Source: Pseudoalteromonas luteoviolacea (GTDB lineage Bacteria; Pseudomonadota; Gammaproteobacteria; Enterobacterales; Alteromonadaceae). From it: a DNA stretch of 64,000 nt. This document shows positions 44,652 through 53,249 of this stretch, piece after piece (the first letter of the stretch is position 1; each line of letters starts with the position of its first letter). The stretch is from assembly GCF_000814765.1 (NCBI RefSeq), contig NZ_JWIC01000010.1, forward strand, positions 816,001-880,000, written 5' to 3'. The notes below the pieces were generated by a model, which ran no database searches, was not told where the DNA came from, and worked only from the letters and a program-made list of their open reading frames with translations. The position numbers and the translations under genes were made by a program.

Positions 44652-45279
44652 TTTGTTTCTCCATTAACCCATTGGGTATCACTTCGCCGTGCATCCAATG
44701 CGTGTCGGTCATAACATGATTTGGCCTCACCCACTTTGCAACCGCATACGCAAATTCATCATAGTGAAATTCATCCGCTAGCCTCACCACATAACCTTCT
44801 TGAATACGCGTATCCACGGCGATATTTTTAATGGTATGTTCACACCAAATGCCGTTATATAACGCCTTTGGCGTACACAGTCCAAGCTGCTCAAAAATGC
44901 GTATACTATGTTGCCAACTCAAACATTTATTCTTGTCATTCCAGACAGAAAAAGCCAAAAAGTAACTCGGCAACGCGTGATATGCGATTGAATGTTTTGC
45001 ATAGAGGTTTTCACCACAAATACGCCACCCAAGTGGGATTTGATAGCCAATTTGGGCTTGCAGTGCCTTCACCCAAGCCCGAGATGGGTGAAAACGCCCA
45101 TCAATCGATCGAGCGTGCATATAATCTGTATAAAGCGTGGTGTTTTCACCATCCATTTTCTCTGTGACAATAACCTGCTTGCCAATAAAATGGCTTAGTT
45201 CACCTTGTCGAACGTCGTCTCGCGTGACACCCGATGACCAAGGTAAATGAGGGGTACGAGGGTATTTTACTCTCATCAT
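44644..45279 (-). CDS. RNA ligase (nucleotidyltransferase fold)
   Basis: A 211-residue ATP-dependent RNA ligase. Motif I is EKMDGENTTLY with the adenylated Lys41; later come RICGENLYAKH, FLAFSVWN, the EGYVVR motif and KWVRPNHV, in the order expected for motifs III, IIIa, IV and V. It joins 3'-OH and 5'-phosphate ends, such as those made by the overlapping HD-Pnk. GGAG lies just upstream of the start. It is compact, with no extra C-terminal domain visible. Confidence 0.85.
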   Translation of the reverse strand: MMRVKYPRTPHLPWSSGVTRDDVRQGELSHFIGKQVIVTEKMDGENTTLYTDYMHARSIDGRFHPSRAWVKALQAQIGYQIPLGWRICGENLYAKHSIAYHALPSYFLAFSVWNDKNKCLSWQHSIRIFEQLGLCTPKALYNGIWCEHTIKNIAVDTRIQEGYVVRLADEFHYDEFAYAVAKWVRPNHVMTDTHWMHGEVIPNGLMEKQNG

Positions 45280-45445
45280 ATTTCTCCAAAATTATTAACT
45301 AAATGACTAGCTTTACACTAGCTTTCGGTGAAATAGGCACAGCCACACAATCTCATTTTTTCCAAATAAGAATATTAAGTTGCTGTGCCATGATGAAATT
45401 ACATCGCTCTATCCTCTCTTTCTCTTGTCGTTTTTTTGCTTGCTA
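45280..45445. promoter_or_regulatory. Gap inside RNA repair operon with repeats
   Basis: ACTAGCTTT occurs at 45306 and 45317 (11-base period), and GGCACAGC (45336-45343) pairs with GCTGTGCC (45382-45389). The 166-base gap could hold an internal promoter, operator or mRNA processing site that lets the ligase/HD-Pnk pair be expressed separately. Confidence 0.35.
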
Positions 45446-45781
45446 TCAACGTGATGACAGACTTAAATAATCGTCAACGGACAAGGTTATCAATTCAACC
45501 AATTCTGCATCCATATACTGATATTCATCAGGAATATCGAGCACTTGGATGTCTTTATAATTTAACAGACGTGTAAACCGAGTTTGCAATCGTTGTTTGT
45601 GTTTGTGCTCCATCACAAAAATCACATCAGCCCACTGAATATCATTTACTGACACCGTCTTTTTTGCATTAGGACTGGTCCCTGCCGATCGTGCGACAAC
45701 CTCAGGGTGATGTTTAAAAATGTGCTCACCAGTCGGGCTACGCCATTGATTTCTACTGCATATAAAAAGTAACTTTGCCAT
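45446..45781 (-). CDS. LMW protein tyrosine phosphatase-like protein
   Basis: A 111-residue protein beginning MAKLLFICSRNQWRSPT. The C-X5-R phosphate loop is CSRNQWR, followed by ARSAGTSP, WADVIFVMEHKHKQRL and DIPDEYQYM, the last possibly supplying the general acid. It is shorter than classical LMW phosphatases. ATG 45781 is favoured for homology; a GTG at 45802 directly follows the prfH stop. Its place after rtcB-prfH suggests a role in RNA end or regulatory phosphate removal, an inference only. Confidence 0.75.
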   Translation of the reverse strand: MAKLLFICSRNQWRSPTGEHIFKHHPEVVARSAGTSPNAKKTVSVNDIQWADVIFVMEHKHKQRLQTRFTRLLNYKDIQVLDIPDEYQYMDAELVELITLSVDDYLSLSSR

Positions 45782-45802
45782 ATTCCAAATAAGCGTTTGC
45801 AC

Positions 45803-46429
45803 TTAGCAGGCTAAGACAAACTTATCTCCTTTAAATGTCTTCACAGGGTTACCTCGTTCAAGGTCCATGTGCTGCTGCCAACGGGCTTGCTCTTGCAATG
45901 TCATCTGCTTCTGTTTATGCAATTCCAACTTTTGAAACAGTAACACCTTCGCCAACCGCTTATTCGCATGCTGACTGCGTTCACTTTCTACTCGCACAGC
46001 CATCCCCGTTTCATTATGTATTGCACGGACTGCCGAATTTGTCTTATTCACATGCTGGCCGCCAGCCCCTGATGCACGACACGTTTGAAATGTCACATTG
46101 CGATTAAATTGTGCTTCATTGAGCTCAAACATTTGCCCGCTGAAAAACCAATTTTTACGCTTGTGTTTAGGCCGATATTGGCTTTGACACACCCATAACA
46201 TGGCGCCTTGCCAAGCGCGCGCCAACTGCTTTGCACACGCTTGTTTGGGTGACTCTAGCTGGACCAAAGCCGACTTAAAACAGCCTTTTTGCTGTGCAGG
46301 TACGGTATCGACGATGGTCAGAGCGACCCCATTTAACTGACATTCTTTTTCTATTGCGCGCAACGCTAGACCAATGGCTTTACAGCATTCTATTGGGCCT
46401 TGTCCTGATGATAATTGCAGTAATATCAT
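45803..46429 (-). CDS. prfH: Peptide chain release factor H
   Basis: A 208-residue release factor-like protein with GAGGQHVNKTNSAVRA carrying the GGQ peptidyl-tRNA hydrolysis motif, but without the N-terminal domain 1 of RF1/RF2. The start MILLQLSSGQGPIECCKA matches PrfH. The ATG at 46429 overlaps the rtcB stop (ATGA). PrfH is known to pair with RtcB and is thought to release peptides from ribosomes with a cleaved decoding centre before repair. It is identified with high confidence. Confidence 0.92.
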   Translation of the reverse strand: MILLQLSSGQGPIECCKAIGLALRAIEKECQLNGVALTIVDTVPAQQKGCFKSALVQLESPKQACAKQLARAWQGAMLWVCQSQYRPKHKRKNWFFSGQMFELNEAQFNRNVTFQTCRASGAGGQHVNKTNSAVRAIHNETGMAVRVESERSQHANKRLAKVLLFQKLELHKQKQMTLQEQARWQQHMDLERGNPVKTFKGDKFVLAC

Positions 46430-47607
46430 GATGAACAACTCCCATTGGTCTTTAAGGTTAAAACGGGCCTTAATCTAGCCACAACCTCGATTAACCCTGC
46501 ATCCTCCATGTCGCTGATCACAGTTTCACATTTTTTATATGCCTGTGGAGCCTCGTCATACAACAGCTCTTTATTACCGCATATAACTCGACTGCCCAGT
46601 GAAGTACGATACAGATCTGCACGTTTATACTTGTGACTCAAGCGGCCATGACACTCACCGCGTTTCCATTTTCGACCTGCACCATGTGCCAATGAATAGA
46701 GACTCGTGATCTGTTTTTCCTCTGATCCCTCAAGCGGTTTTACGAGATAGCTATAATCACCACGAGAGCCCGGTATGACCACATAACCTTGATCACTGGG
46801 TGTGGCACCTTTTCGGTGCAACCAACCTTGCACGCCCGCTATATTTTTCGGCGATACAAGATTGTGATTTACATCCAGTGCGCAGTGCCCAGTAGCGCGG
46901 ATCGCCTGTAAAAATCGTTTTGCGATTAACTCGCGATTTAATTCAGCCCAGCGAACGGCTTCGTCGTGCTTTTGAATGTAATCTTCAAAGTCGCTATGTT
47001 GGTCACCTGCATGGGTCACCGTGAGCCCATCATGATTGTGAGTCGCAACGTGATTGACCAATATCGACTGACCCAGTCCCCGTGAACCTGAGTGCACGAG
47101 TAGCTGTAAGTGCTGCTTATTGAGCCCAAGCTCATCCAGCACCGGTTGATTATAAATTTCATCTATGGCTTGAAACTCAGCAAAGTGGTTGCCACCACCA
47201 ATGGTGCCCAGCGCATGGTCAAACGCATTATTGATGATCCCTTTGTCATACTTTCGAGTCGCCACACAGTCTACCCAACTATCATCTAATGGGCATTCTA
47301 CGTGTTCGAATTTCTTTGCCATTTTATCCAGATTGACTTTAGATACTTTCGCCGAGGTTTGCCACAAAGACATACCACAGCCAATATCATTGCCCACCAA
47401 TGCTGGGTAGAGTGTGCTGGCTGTAAAAAATGCTGCACCTATCGGATAGCCTCTGCCAGGGTGCAAATCTGGCATACCCGCAACGCGCTGCATGCCTGTT
47501 AATTCTGATGTTTTAATCAGTTGCTGTACGGCTAGCCCCTCGATCCAAGTTTCTTTGGATGCAATAAGACTAACGTTTTCAGTGATCTTTTGGACGGATT
47601 TGCCCAT
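46426..47607 (-). CDS. rtcB: RNA-splicing ligase RtcB (PrfH-associated type)
   Basis: Joins 3'-phosphate or 2',3'-cyclic phosphate RNA ends to 5'-OH ends using GTP and manganese. Metal and guanylylation motifs are all present: GNDIGCGMS, GTIGGGNHFAE, VHSGSRGLG and HGAGR with the guanylylated His. At 393 aa it is shorter than E. coli RtcB and fits the RtcB2 type linked with prfH. No rtcA or rtcR is nearby, and no sigma54 site is evident. A leader peptide and inverted repeats precede it. Confidence 0.95.
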   Translation of the reverse strand: MGKSVQKITENVSLIASKETWIEGLAVQQLIKTSELTGMQRVAGMPDLHPGRGYPIGAAFFTASTLYPALVGNDIGCGMSLWQTSAKVSKVNLDKMAKKFEHVECPLDDSWVDCVATRKYDKGIINNAFDHALGTIGGGNHFAEFQAIDEIYNQPVLDELGLNKQHLQLLVHSGSRGLGQSILVNHVATHNHDGLTVTHAGDQHSDFEDYIQKHDEAVRWAELNRELIAKRFLQAIRATGHCALDVNHNLVSPKNIAGVQGWLHRKGATPSDQGYVVIPGSRGDYSYLVKPLEGSEEKQITSLYSLAHGAGRKWKRGECHGRLSHKYKRADLYRTSLGSRVICGNKELLYDEAPQAYKKCETVISDMEDAGLIEVVARLRPVLTLKTNGSCSS

Positions 47608-47650
47608 AGTACCAATACCTTTAAATAGGATTTAAAACGAATAACGTATT

Positions 47651-47747
47651 GGCAGGTCAGTTGACCGGGGCGTAGCTTTACAAAAAAGCCATGACCTTGA
47701 AAAAGGATTATGAGATAGCTTTTTGCTACTTAACGGACAAGACCTGC
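47651..47747 (-). promoter_or_regulatory. rtcB leader with alternative inverted repeats
   Basis: On the minus-strand transcript GCAGGTC, inside the leader ORF (47747-47741), and AAGGTCA (47698-47692) can each pair with the same later segment TGACCTGC (47659-47652). That segment can also close a local hairpin GGTCA-AC-TGACC (47665-47654). Mutually exclusive pairings after a short ORF are the form of an attenuator or translational switch. Confidence 0.5.
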
Positions 47748-47771
47748 AAAGGATAATGATGTCAATGTCAT
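47730..47771 (-). CDS. 13-residue leader peptide upstream of rtcB
   Basis: MTLTSLSFAGLVR, 13 codons plus TAA, with a strong GAGGAG (47780-47785) eight bases before the ATG. It lies between a sigma70-type promoter and rtcB. Its last codons include one arm of the alternative structures. It has no run of one amino acid, so it may sense general ribosome function rather than one charged tRNA. Confidence 0.5.
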   Translation of the reverse strand: MTLTSLSFAGLVR

Positions 47772-47817
47772 GATTTTTACTCCTCTACAGTTAGTTGATG
47801 GTTAATTAAACGAGCGC

Positions 47818-47846
47818 ATAATAATCAAACCTAAGAGGTAAAGCAA
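47818..47846 (-). promoter_or_regulatory. Sigma70-type promoter of the RNA repair operon
   Basis: On the minus strand TTGCTT (47846-47841), a 17-base spacer, and TATTAT (47823-47818). Transcription would start near 47811, giving a roughly 200-base leader before rtcB. The remaining sequence to 48113 is AT-rich promoter DNA of the plus-strand lipoprotein gene. Confidence 0.55.
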
Positions 47847-48113
47847 CCTATAAATCTATCAATTCCCCAATTTTTAGGGGAGCCGACCGGATTAAGAATA
47901 TAATTTGCTATTAATTAAAGAGTAAGCTCCAATAAATGGAAAGATATAGCCATTTTAAAAATATAAAAACAAACTACTCCCCCCTTACAAAGCACTATCT
48001 AATAACTGAATTAAAAATAAAAAACAATTATAAATATTAAAATAAAGCTGTTAATAATTTAGCAACCAATCTATATTAACTTTGAAAATTGTACCTAATC
48101 AAAGGAAGATAAA

Positions 48114-49448
48114 ATGGCAAGCGCTCTCAAGCAAAATTGTGCACTACTTACATTGTCTGCACTATTATTAACCGGTTGTGGAGGCGGAGGGAATGATAGT
48201 TCTAACAGTGCAATTCAAACACCTAAAAAACAAATCAACAGTGCACCAAACATCGTGTTTGAATCACCAAATAAAGTTATGGGGGAACAATCTGTCATAA
48301 TCTCTGCAACTATTACTGATGATCAACAAATTAGCTCTGTAAATTGGAAGCAAGTCGCTGGAAAAGAGATAAAATGGACAGTACAAGAAAATAACAGCAT
48401 TACATTCCAGGCTCCTCATTTACCTGACATTGAAGTACTAGAGCTTGAGCTAACTGCAAAAGATAATCAGGGCTTAACAACGACAAAAAGTATAAAATTA
48501 GAAGTTGAACCACTTCCAACACCAATAAAAAAGCTTAAGTTTGATAATATGATACGCGATGTAGATCCTAGCATCCTTTATTCATTCTCTCGCCCTCAGT
48601 TTATAGGTGAAAAAACACAGCTCATGCGCTCAAATGATGCAGGCGATACTTGGGAGCAGATATATCAAGATGAGTTATTCGATGATAGTGATTATATGCA
48701 CCAGATCATTACGTCAAGTATACCTGGACACCTAATTATCAGAACATTAAATGTTAAGCAAAGAAAATATACATTCATCCACTCATTTGATTATGGAAAA
48801 TCTTTTGATCAAAGTTCGCAGGTAGAACTCGATAGTCTCAGCATAAAATACTTCTTTGACCGAAAAACCATGTGGTCCATTAATTATAATGATCACACCT
48901 TAAATAAAAGTGATGATTTCGGAAAAACTTGGCAAACAGTCAATCAGTCCGATTACATACCTTATAGTCGAATTGTATTTCCAAAAAGCAATGACAATAT
49001 CTTATTTTTGACTAAATCAGACCAATCAAATGAAGCCTTCTTGATCTCTTATGATAATGGAAAAAGTTTCGAAAACAGAAGTACAGGCCTGCCTGTGACT
49101 GGGGTATCCACGGCTTATATAAACCCTGACGATTATAAGAATATCATTGTAGGCAGTGCTTATGGCTTTTTTGAAACGCAAGATGCTGGCATAACCTGGG
49201 ACGCTTTAAACTGGGATAACACAAATCGATTAGTTCAAAGCCACAGTGGTGACTTATATCGCCATATAGAATCGAGATTTGAAATGTCTACCGATTTTGG
49301 AAAAACTTGGCAATACCGTTATGCAAACCCTGAAGGGGGATTAGATCTATACATTATGAGCATACATGATAATTTCTTCTATTTTCGGTTGGATGGCCCC
49401 AGCGATCATGGAACCTATCGAGGTTTCAAAGGCACACCTCAAGAATAG
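48114..49448 (+). CDS. Asp-box (BNR/sortilin-like) lipoprotein
   Basis: A lipoprotein signal ends at LTGC (Cys22), followed by a Gly/Ser linker. Residues about 45-140 look like an Ig-like or cadherin-type domain (VIISATITDDQQISSVNWKQV). The rest carries at least six Asp boxes of a beta-propeller: SNDAGDTWEQ, SFDYGKSFDQ, SDDFGKTWQT, SYDNGKSFEN, TQDAGITWDA, STDFGKTWQY. Such propellers occur in sialidases and sortilin-like sensors; no catalytic residues are apparent. AAGGAAG precedes the ATG. Function unknown. Confidence 0.8.
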   Translation: MASALKQNCALLTLSALLLTGCGGGGNDSSNSAIQTPKKQINSAPNIVFESPNKVMGEQSVIISATITDDQQISSVNWKQVAGKEIKWTVQENNSITFQAPHLPDIEVLELELTAKDNQGLTTTKSIKLEVEPLPTPIKKLKFDNMIRDVDPSILYSFSRPQFIGEKTQLMRSNDAGDTWEQIYQDELFDDSDYMHQIITSSIPGHLIIRTLNVKQRKYTFIHSFDYGKSFDQSSQVELDSLSIKYFFDRKTMWSINYNDHTLNKSDDFGKTWQTVNQSDYIPYSRIVFPKSNDNILFLTKSDQSNEAFLISYDNGKSFENRSTGLPVTGVSTAYINPDDYKNIIVGSAYGFFETQDAGITWDALNWDNTNRLVQSHSGDLYRHIESRFEMSTDFGKTWQYRYANPEGGLDLYIMSIHDNFFYFRLDGPSDHGTYRGFKGTPQE

Positions 49449-49693
49449 ATAATCGATTCAAACACTCATCAGGTGAAGTCGCTCATATTGATGGGCGATT
49501 TTCTAATTGACCAAACACCACAAATCGACCTGCTTTCAGCCTAAAATAATCAGTCATCAGGACACAATGTTGTGCTGTGAAAAACTTAAACTTACTACAT
49601 TGTTAACTCCGAAAGTATGCCAATCAACTACTAAAGCGAGTGACTCTCTCGCGCATAACACCACCCCTTTTTAATTATCTATATTGTGTTGTC
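49449..49693. other. Intergenic region before speH, no gene seen
   Basis: Contains the 3' end of the Asp-box lipoprotein gene and the likely promoter of the spe operon. No clear terminator with T run or repeat was found. Confidence 0.4.
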
Positions 49694-49864
49694 ATGCAGT
49701 ATTCTCCCTCATCGTCTAAAGGTACATTGCATTTTCCACAATCGTTGCACATTTCAATGCTGGAATGTCTGTATTCGGAAAAGCACGATGCAGATTGCTT
49801 TTCCTATGCCAGTGCCTTTGGATATGAAACCTATACCCAGAGCCACATTAATACAGGACACTGA
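49694..49864 (+). CDS. Possible 56-aa ORF directly upstream of speH
   Basis: An ATG at 49694 starts a frame (MQYSPSSSKGTLHFPQSLHI) ending 8 bases before speH. Composition is plausible for protein (Glu/Lys/Asp, Tyr), but no ribosome binding site is obvious and a second frame overlaps it. It might be a real small protein or a regulatory upstream ORF for polyamine synthesis. Confidence 0.35.
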   Translation: MQYSPSSSKGTLHFPQSLHISMLECLYSEKHDADCFSYASAFGYETYTQSHINTGH

Positions 49865-49872
49865 GTAAAAGA

Positions 49873-50310
49873 ATGAATATCTCCTCATCAAAACCAGAGT
49901 TAGTGAACCCGTTAGGTCAGCACATTACTATCGATATTTTCGAAGCCTCTAATCTCATTGGTGAGAAGCGTATTGAGCAAATGATGATTGACTGTGCCAA
50001 CGCTGCGAATGCAACGATTTTGAAAACCCATTTACACCCTTTCGAAACCAATGGCGGTGTATCGGGCATGATCATTTTGGCAGAAAGTCATATTTCTATT
50101 CATACCTGGCCTGAATATAACTTTGCTGCGATGGACATTTTTATGTGTGGCGATGCTAAGCCAGCACTGTGCCTCCCCGTCATAGAGCGCTACTTTCAGC
50201 CAGAAAAGATGGTCGTCAATACCCTCACAAGGGGCGGCTCTGTCAGCGACACCGGAGAATTTCAGCCACTTTTACACACCCAATTACAGCCAACCTTGCA
50301 AACCGCATAA
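49873..50310 (+). CDS. speH: S-adenosylmethionine decarboxylase proenzyme
   Basis: Makes decarboxylated AdoMet, the aminopropyl donor for spermidine. At 145 aa it fits the short prokaryotic class. The self-cleavage site is LAESHISIHTWPE, where Ser72 becomes the pyruvoyl group; His77 and the Cys in MDIFMCGDA are the other processing and catalytic residues. It lies 20 bases before speE, forming a spermidine operon. Confidence 0.93.
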   Translation: MNISSSKPELVNPLGQHITIDIFEASNLIGEKRIEQMMIDCANAANATILKTHLHPFETNGGVSGMIILAESHISIHTWPEYNFAAMDIFMCGDAKPALCLPVIERYFQPEKMVVNTLTRGGSVSDTGEFQPLLHTQLQPTLQTA

Positions 50311-50330
50311 CAAACGGAGTATTCAAGCAA

Positions 50331-51293
50331 ATGACTAAGATTAAATGGCACTACGAGCAAATGACAAGTGGCGTTCACGTTGCACTTCGTTCAGAAAATG
50401 ATTTGGTCGACGTAGAAACTGAGTTTCAAGATGTCAGTATTTTTGAAACTCGCCATCTAGGTAAAGTAATGCGCATCGATGATGGCATTCAAGTGACCAC
50501 GAAAGGCGAACACATTTACCATGAAATGATGGCGCACGTGCCAATCCTGTTTCACAACAAGGTTAAAAATGTACTCATTGTTGGCGGCGGTGACGGCGGA
50601 AGTGCCCGAGAGGTATTAAAGCACCACAGCGTGGAAAACGTGGTCATGGTGGATATCGATGAGCAAATAATTCAACTTAGCCGACAATATTTGCCAGAGA
50701 TTAACAATGGCGCGTTTGATGACCCGAGATTTGTACTGCGTATTGGCGATGGTGCCGAAATCATCTCCCAATACAGTGATTGCTTTGACTTGATCATTCT
50801 AGATGCCGCAGATCCAGATGGCGGTGCTTCAGAAACCCTATTCACCCAATCATTCTTTGCTAATTGCTTAACCGCGTTAAAAGCCGATGGGATCTTGGTC
50901 GCACAAGGTGGCACACCTTACTTTGAACCTTATATGATGCAATCTATGGTGTCGCGTTTAACTCAAGCGTTTAACAACCCAGCCGGTATTTATCTGGGCG
51001 GCTGTTATGACTACTTTGGCGGTTCACACGCATTTATCTGGGCAACGCGTAGCGGCGCTATCAATACCCTCTCACTTGACGAAATTGAAGTTCGCTATAA
51101 CAAAGCGGATATTCAAACAAAATATTACTCGCCAGAGGCCCATTTTGGCGCTTTCTTCTTATCTAAAGACATGCGTGAGTACGTCAATCAGGCAATCAAA
51201 TGTGAAAACGTCGATGCGTTATCCATGCCTGAAGCTGGTGACTGGGATGACTATACGCCTGAAACATCCAATGGCGATGATGACGAAGAATAA
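50331..51293 (+). CDS. speE: Spermidine synthase
   Basis: Transfers aminopropyl from decarboxylated AdoMet to putrescine. The 320-residue protein has an N-terminal beta domain (FQDVSIFETRHLGKVMRIDDGIQVT), the cofactor motif LIVGGGDGGSAREVLKH, the VDIDEQIIQLSRQYLP strand, and the catalytic aspartate region DLIILDAADPDGGASETLFTQ. The acidic C-terminal tail (SNGDDDEE) is unusual. ATG 50331 is the natural start although the ORF extends upstream in another frame of speH. A strong terminator follows. Confidence 0.93.
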   Translation: MTKIKWHYEQMTSGVHVALRSENDLVDVETEFQDVSIFETRHLGKVMRIDDGIQVTTKGEHIYHEMMAHVPILFHNKVKNVLIVGGGDGGSAREVLKHHSVENVVMVDIDEQIIQLSRQYLPEINNGAFDDPRFVLRIGDGAEIISQYSDCFDLIILDAADPDGGASETLFTQSFFANCLTALKADGILVAQGGTPYFEPYMMQSMVSRLTQAFNNPAGIYLGGCYDYFGGSHAFIWATRSGAINTLSLDEIEVRYNKADIQTKYYSPEAHFGAFFLSKDMREYVNQAIKCENVDALSMPEAGDWDDYTPETSNGDDDEE

Positions 51294-51337
51294 TACTGAG
51301 CCTTGCCTGCCATAGAGGCAGATAAGTCTACATGACA

Positions 51338-51373
51338 AGCCACTGCAACGAAGTATGATTCGTGTCAGTGGCT
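51338..51373 (+). terminator. Terminator after speE
   Basis: AGCCACTG (51338-51345) pairs with CAGTGGCT (51366-51373), with an inner ACGAA/TTCGT stem, followed by TATTCATTTTTA. Confidence 0.8.
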
Positions 51374-51440
51374 TATTCATTTTTAGTTCAAGCCAGACAG
51401 CTCGAGCTTCACTTGATATATCTAGGTGCCACGCAAAGCA

Positions 51441-53249
51441 ATGAAATCACTATTTAAGTTATTTGAAAAAATGGGTCACAAAGACACCTTTGACAGCCAA
51501 TTGGATGAAGCACCTCGCAACTTGCCTTTTATCCGCCAGTGCACAAAGGAGTATTCTGGTTGGATAGTTGTTGCCTTTGTTATTTCGTTGCTCGGTGGTA
51601 TTTTACAGATTGTCACTTTCGACTTTTTAGGTGAGTTAGTTGATTGGTTAGATACTGCCAGTGAAAACACCAAGATCAATGAAAAAGGGGCTGAACTGGC
51701 ACTCATCGCGATTGCAATTGCGGTGGTCATCCCGACCATCACACTCTTTAAAAACCTCGTTTTCCAGCAATTACTGGGCCCAAACTTACAAAAAAACACC
51801 CTCATTAAACTCTACCGTACACTCATCGCCTCTCCAGCGAGTTACCACGAAGAAGATGATCCAGGTTCTACTGCGATTGTGATTGTAGATACCTCCGAAG
51901 CCATCATTGATGTGGTATTGCAATTTTGCGGGTTTGCCGGTTTTTTACTGGCGTTTTTAGGTGCGCTGCTGTTTTACGTGGGCAATATTAGTGGTTGGTT
52001 AACACTGCCATTTATAATTTGGACCGGATTGTTTTTAGCTATGCTGATTGGCCAATGGATCCCAAAAGCCAAAACGACTAACCGACTTGAAGCACAAAGC
52101 TGCGCTGAAATTACTGGTAAATTCACCGAGCGTTTCGCACGCATTCGCACCGTAAAAATGCTATCAAGTAATGAGTATGAGCAACAATTTGCTGAAAAAT
52201 GGGCAACGCGTCACCGTAGAGTCGTGGCTAAAGAATATCGGGTTTTTTCTAATTTTGCCTCTGTCGTAGGGCTACTTAACGGTATTTTAATTGTGGGCAC
52301 CGGTGCGTTGTGTCTACAACTATGGATCAATCATAGTTTGTCCATCGGTGAGTTTTCTATGGTTTTAGCCCTCGTCTATCGTGTGATCTCACTGTCAGAG
52401 TGGTGCCAAGATGAGTTTGATGCCTTTTTTGTATCTTGGGGGCAGGTCACTGTAGGCAGAGAAGTCGTCAACGAGTTTTTAGAGGATATTGAGCCGCTTG
52501 AAGATGAAGGGAACTTTCATGTTTCAAGAGGAAAAATCACCTTCAAAAATGTCGAATTCGCCTATGAAAATAAAGCACCGCTTTTTACTGACTTTTGCTT
52601 AAAAATAAAGCCCGGTGAGAAAGTCGGGATCATCGGCCCTTCTGGCGCTGGCAAGTCTTCATTGCTGAATATGCTCTGTGGTATTGATGAGATAGAAAGT
52701 GGTGCCATATATATTGATGGTAAAAATATAGAAGACTACCCAACGGACAAAGTCTGCAATGAGATTAGCTTTTTGAATCAGGATATCGGGCTGTTTAACC
52801 AAAGTATTTATGAAAACGTCGCATTTGGATTAAATGACGTCAGCAAAGAGTCGGTCAGACAAGCCCTCAAAAAAGCCAATGCGTTAGAGTTTGTAGAAAA
52901 CTATTGTGATGCGCGCGGCCGAAAAGGGCTAGCTGCTTTTATAGGTGAAAATGGTGGGCAATTATCTGGCGGACAGCGTCAACGACTGGCACTGGCCAGA
53001 GCAATTTTAAGGGATAAACACATACTGCTTTTAGATGAAGCTACCAGCGCCTTAGACCCGGCGTTAAAGGCTGAGTTTATTCGCTCTTTGAAAACACTGA
53101 TGAAAGGTAAAACCGTCATCTCTATCGCACACTCTTATGATGTCATTGCGATGATGGATCGCATCATTGAGATTCAAGATGGAAAAATTGTCAAAGACAT
53201 GAAACCAGAAGAGTTTGCTGATTTAGCCGCCATCAGCACTCTTAAATAA
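51441..53249 (+). CDS. ABC exporter, fused membrane and ATPase domains
   Basis: A 602-residue half transporter: six membrane helices (about 30-320) then the nucleotide-binding domain with Walker A GPSGAGKSS, a Q-loop, signature LSGGQRQR and Walker B ILLLDEATSALD. It acts as a homodimer exporting lipids, peptides or small molecules. It is downstream of speHE but separated by a terminator, so a link with polyamines is only a possibility. The start is uncertain between 51441 and downstream ATGs. Substrate unknown. Confidence 0.88.
   Translation: MKSLFKLFEKMGHKDTFDSQLDEAPRNLPFIRQCTKEYSGWIVVAFVISLLGGILQIVTFDFLGELVDWLDTASENTKINEKGAELALIAIAIAVVIPTITLFKNLVFQQLLGPNLQKNTLIKLYRTLIASPASYHEEDDPGSTAIVIVDTSEAIIDVVLQFCGFAGFLLAFLGALLFYVGNISGWLTLPFIIWTGLFLAMLIGQWIPKAKTTNRLEAQSCAEITGKFTERFARIRTVKMLSSNEYEQQFAEKWATRHRRVVAKEYRVFSNFASVVGLLNGILIVGTGALCLQLWINHSLSIGEFSMVLALVYRVISLSEWCQDEFDAFFVSWGQVTVGREVVNEFLEDIEPLEDEGNFHVSRGKITFKNVEFAYENKAPLFTDFCLKIKPGEKVGIIGPSGAGKSSLLNMLCGIDEIESGAIYIDGKNIEDYPTDKVCNEISFLNQDIGLFNQSIYENVAFGLNDVSKESVRQALKKANALEFVENYCDARGRKGLAAFIGENGGQLSGGQRQRLALARAILRDKHILLLDEATSALDPALKAEFIRSLKTLMKGKTVISIAHSYDVIAMMDRIIEIQDGKIVKDMKPEEFADLAAISTLK

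Noticed and set aside
47608..47846. Sigma54 promoter for rtcB as in RtcR-controlled operons
   Set aside because: No GG-N10-GC pair in good register was found, no rtcR gene is near, and a sigma70-type promoter is present.
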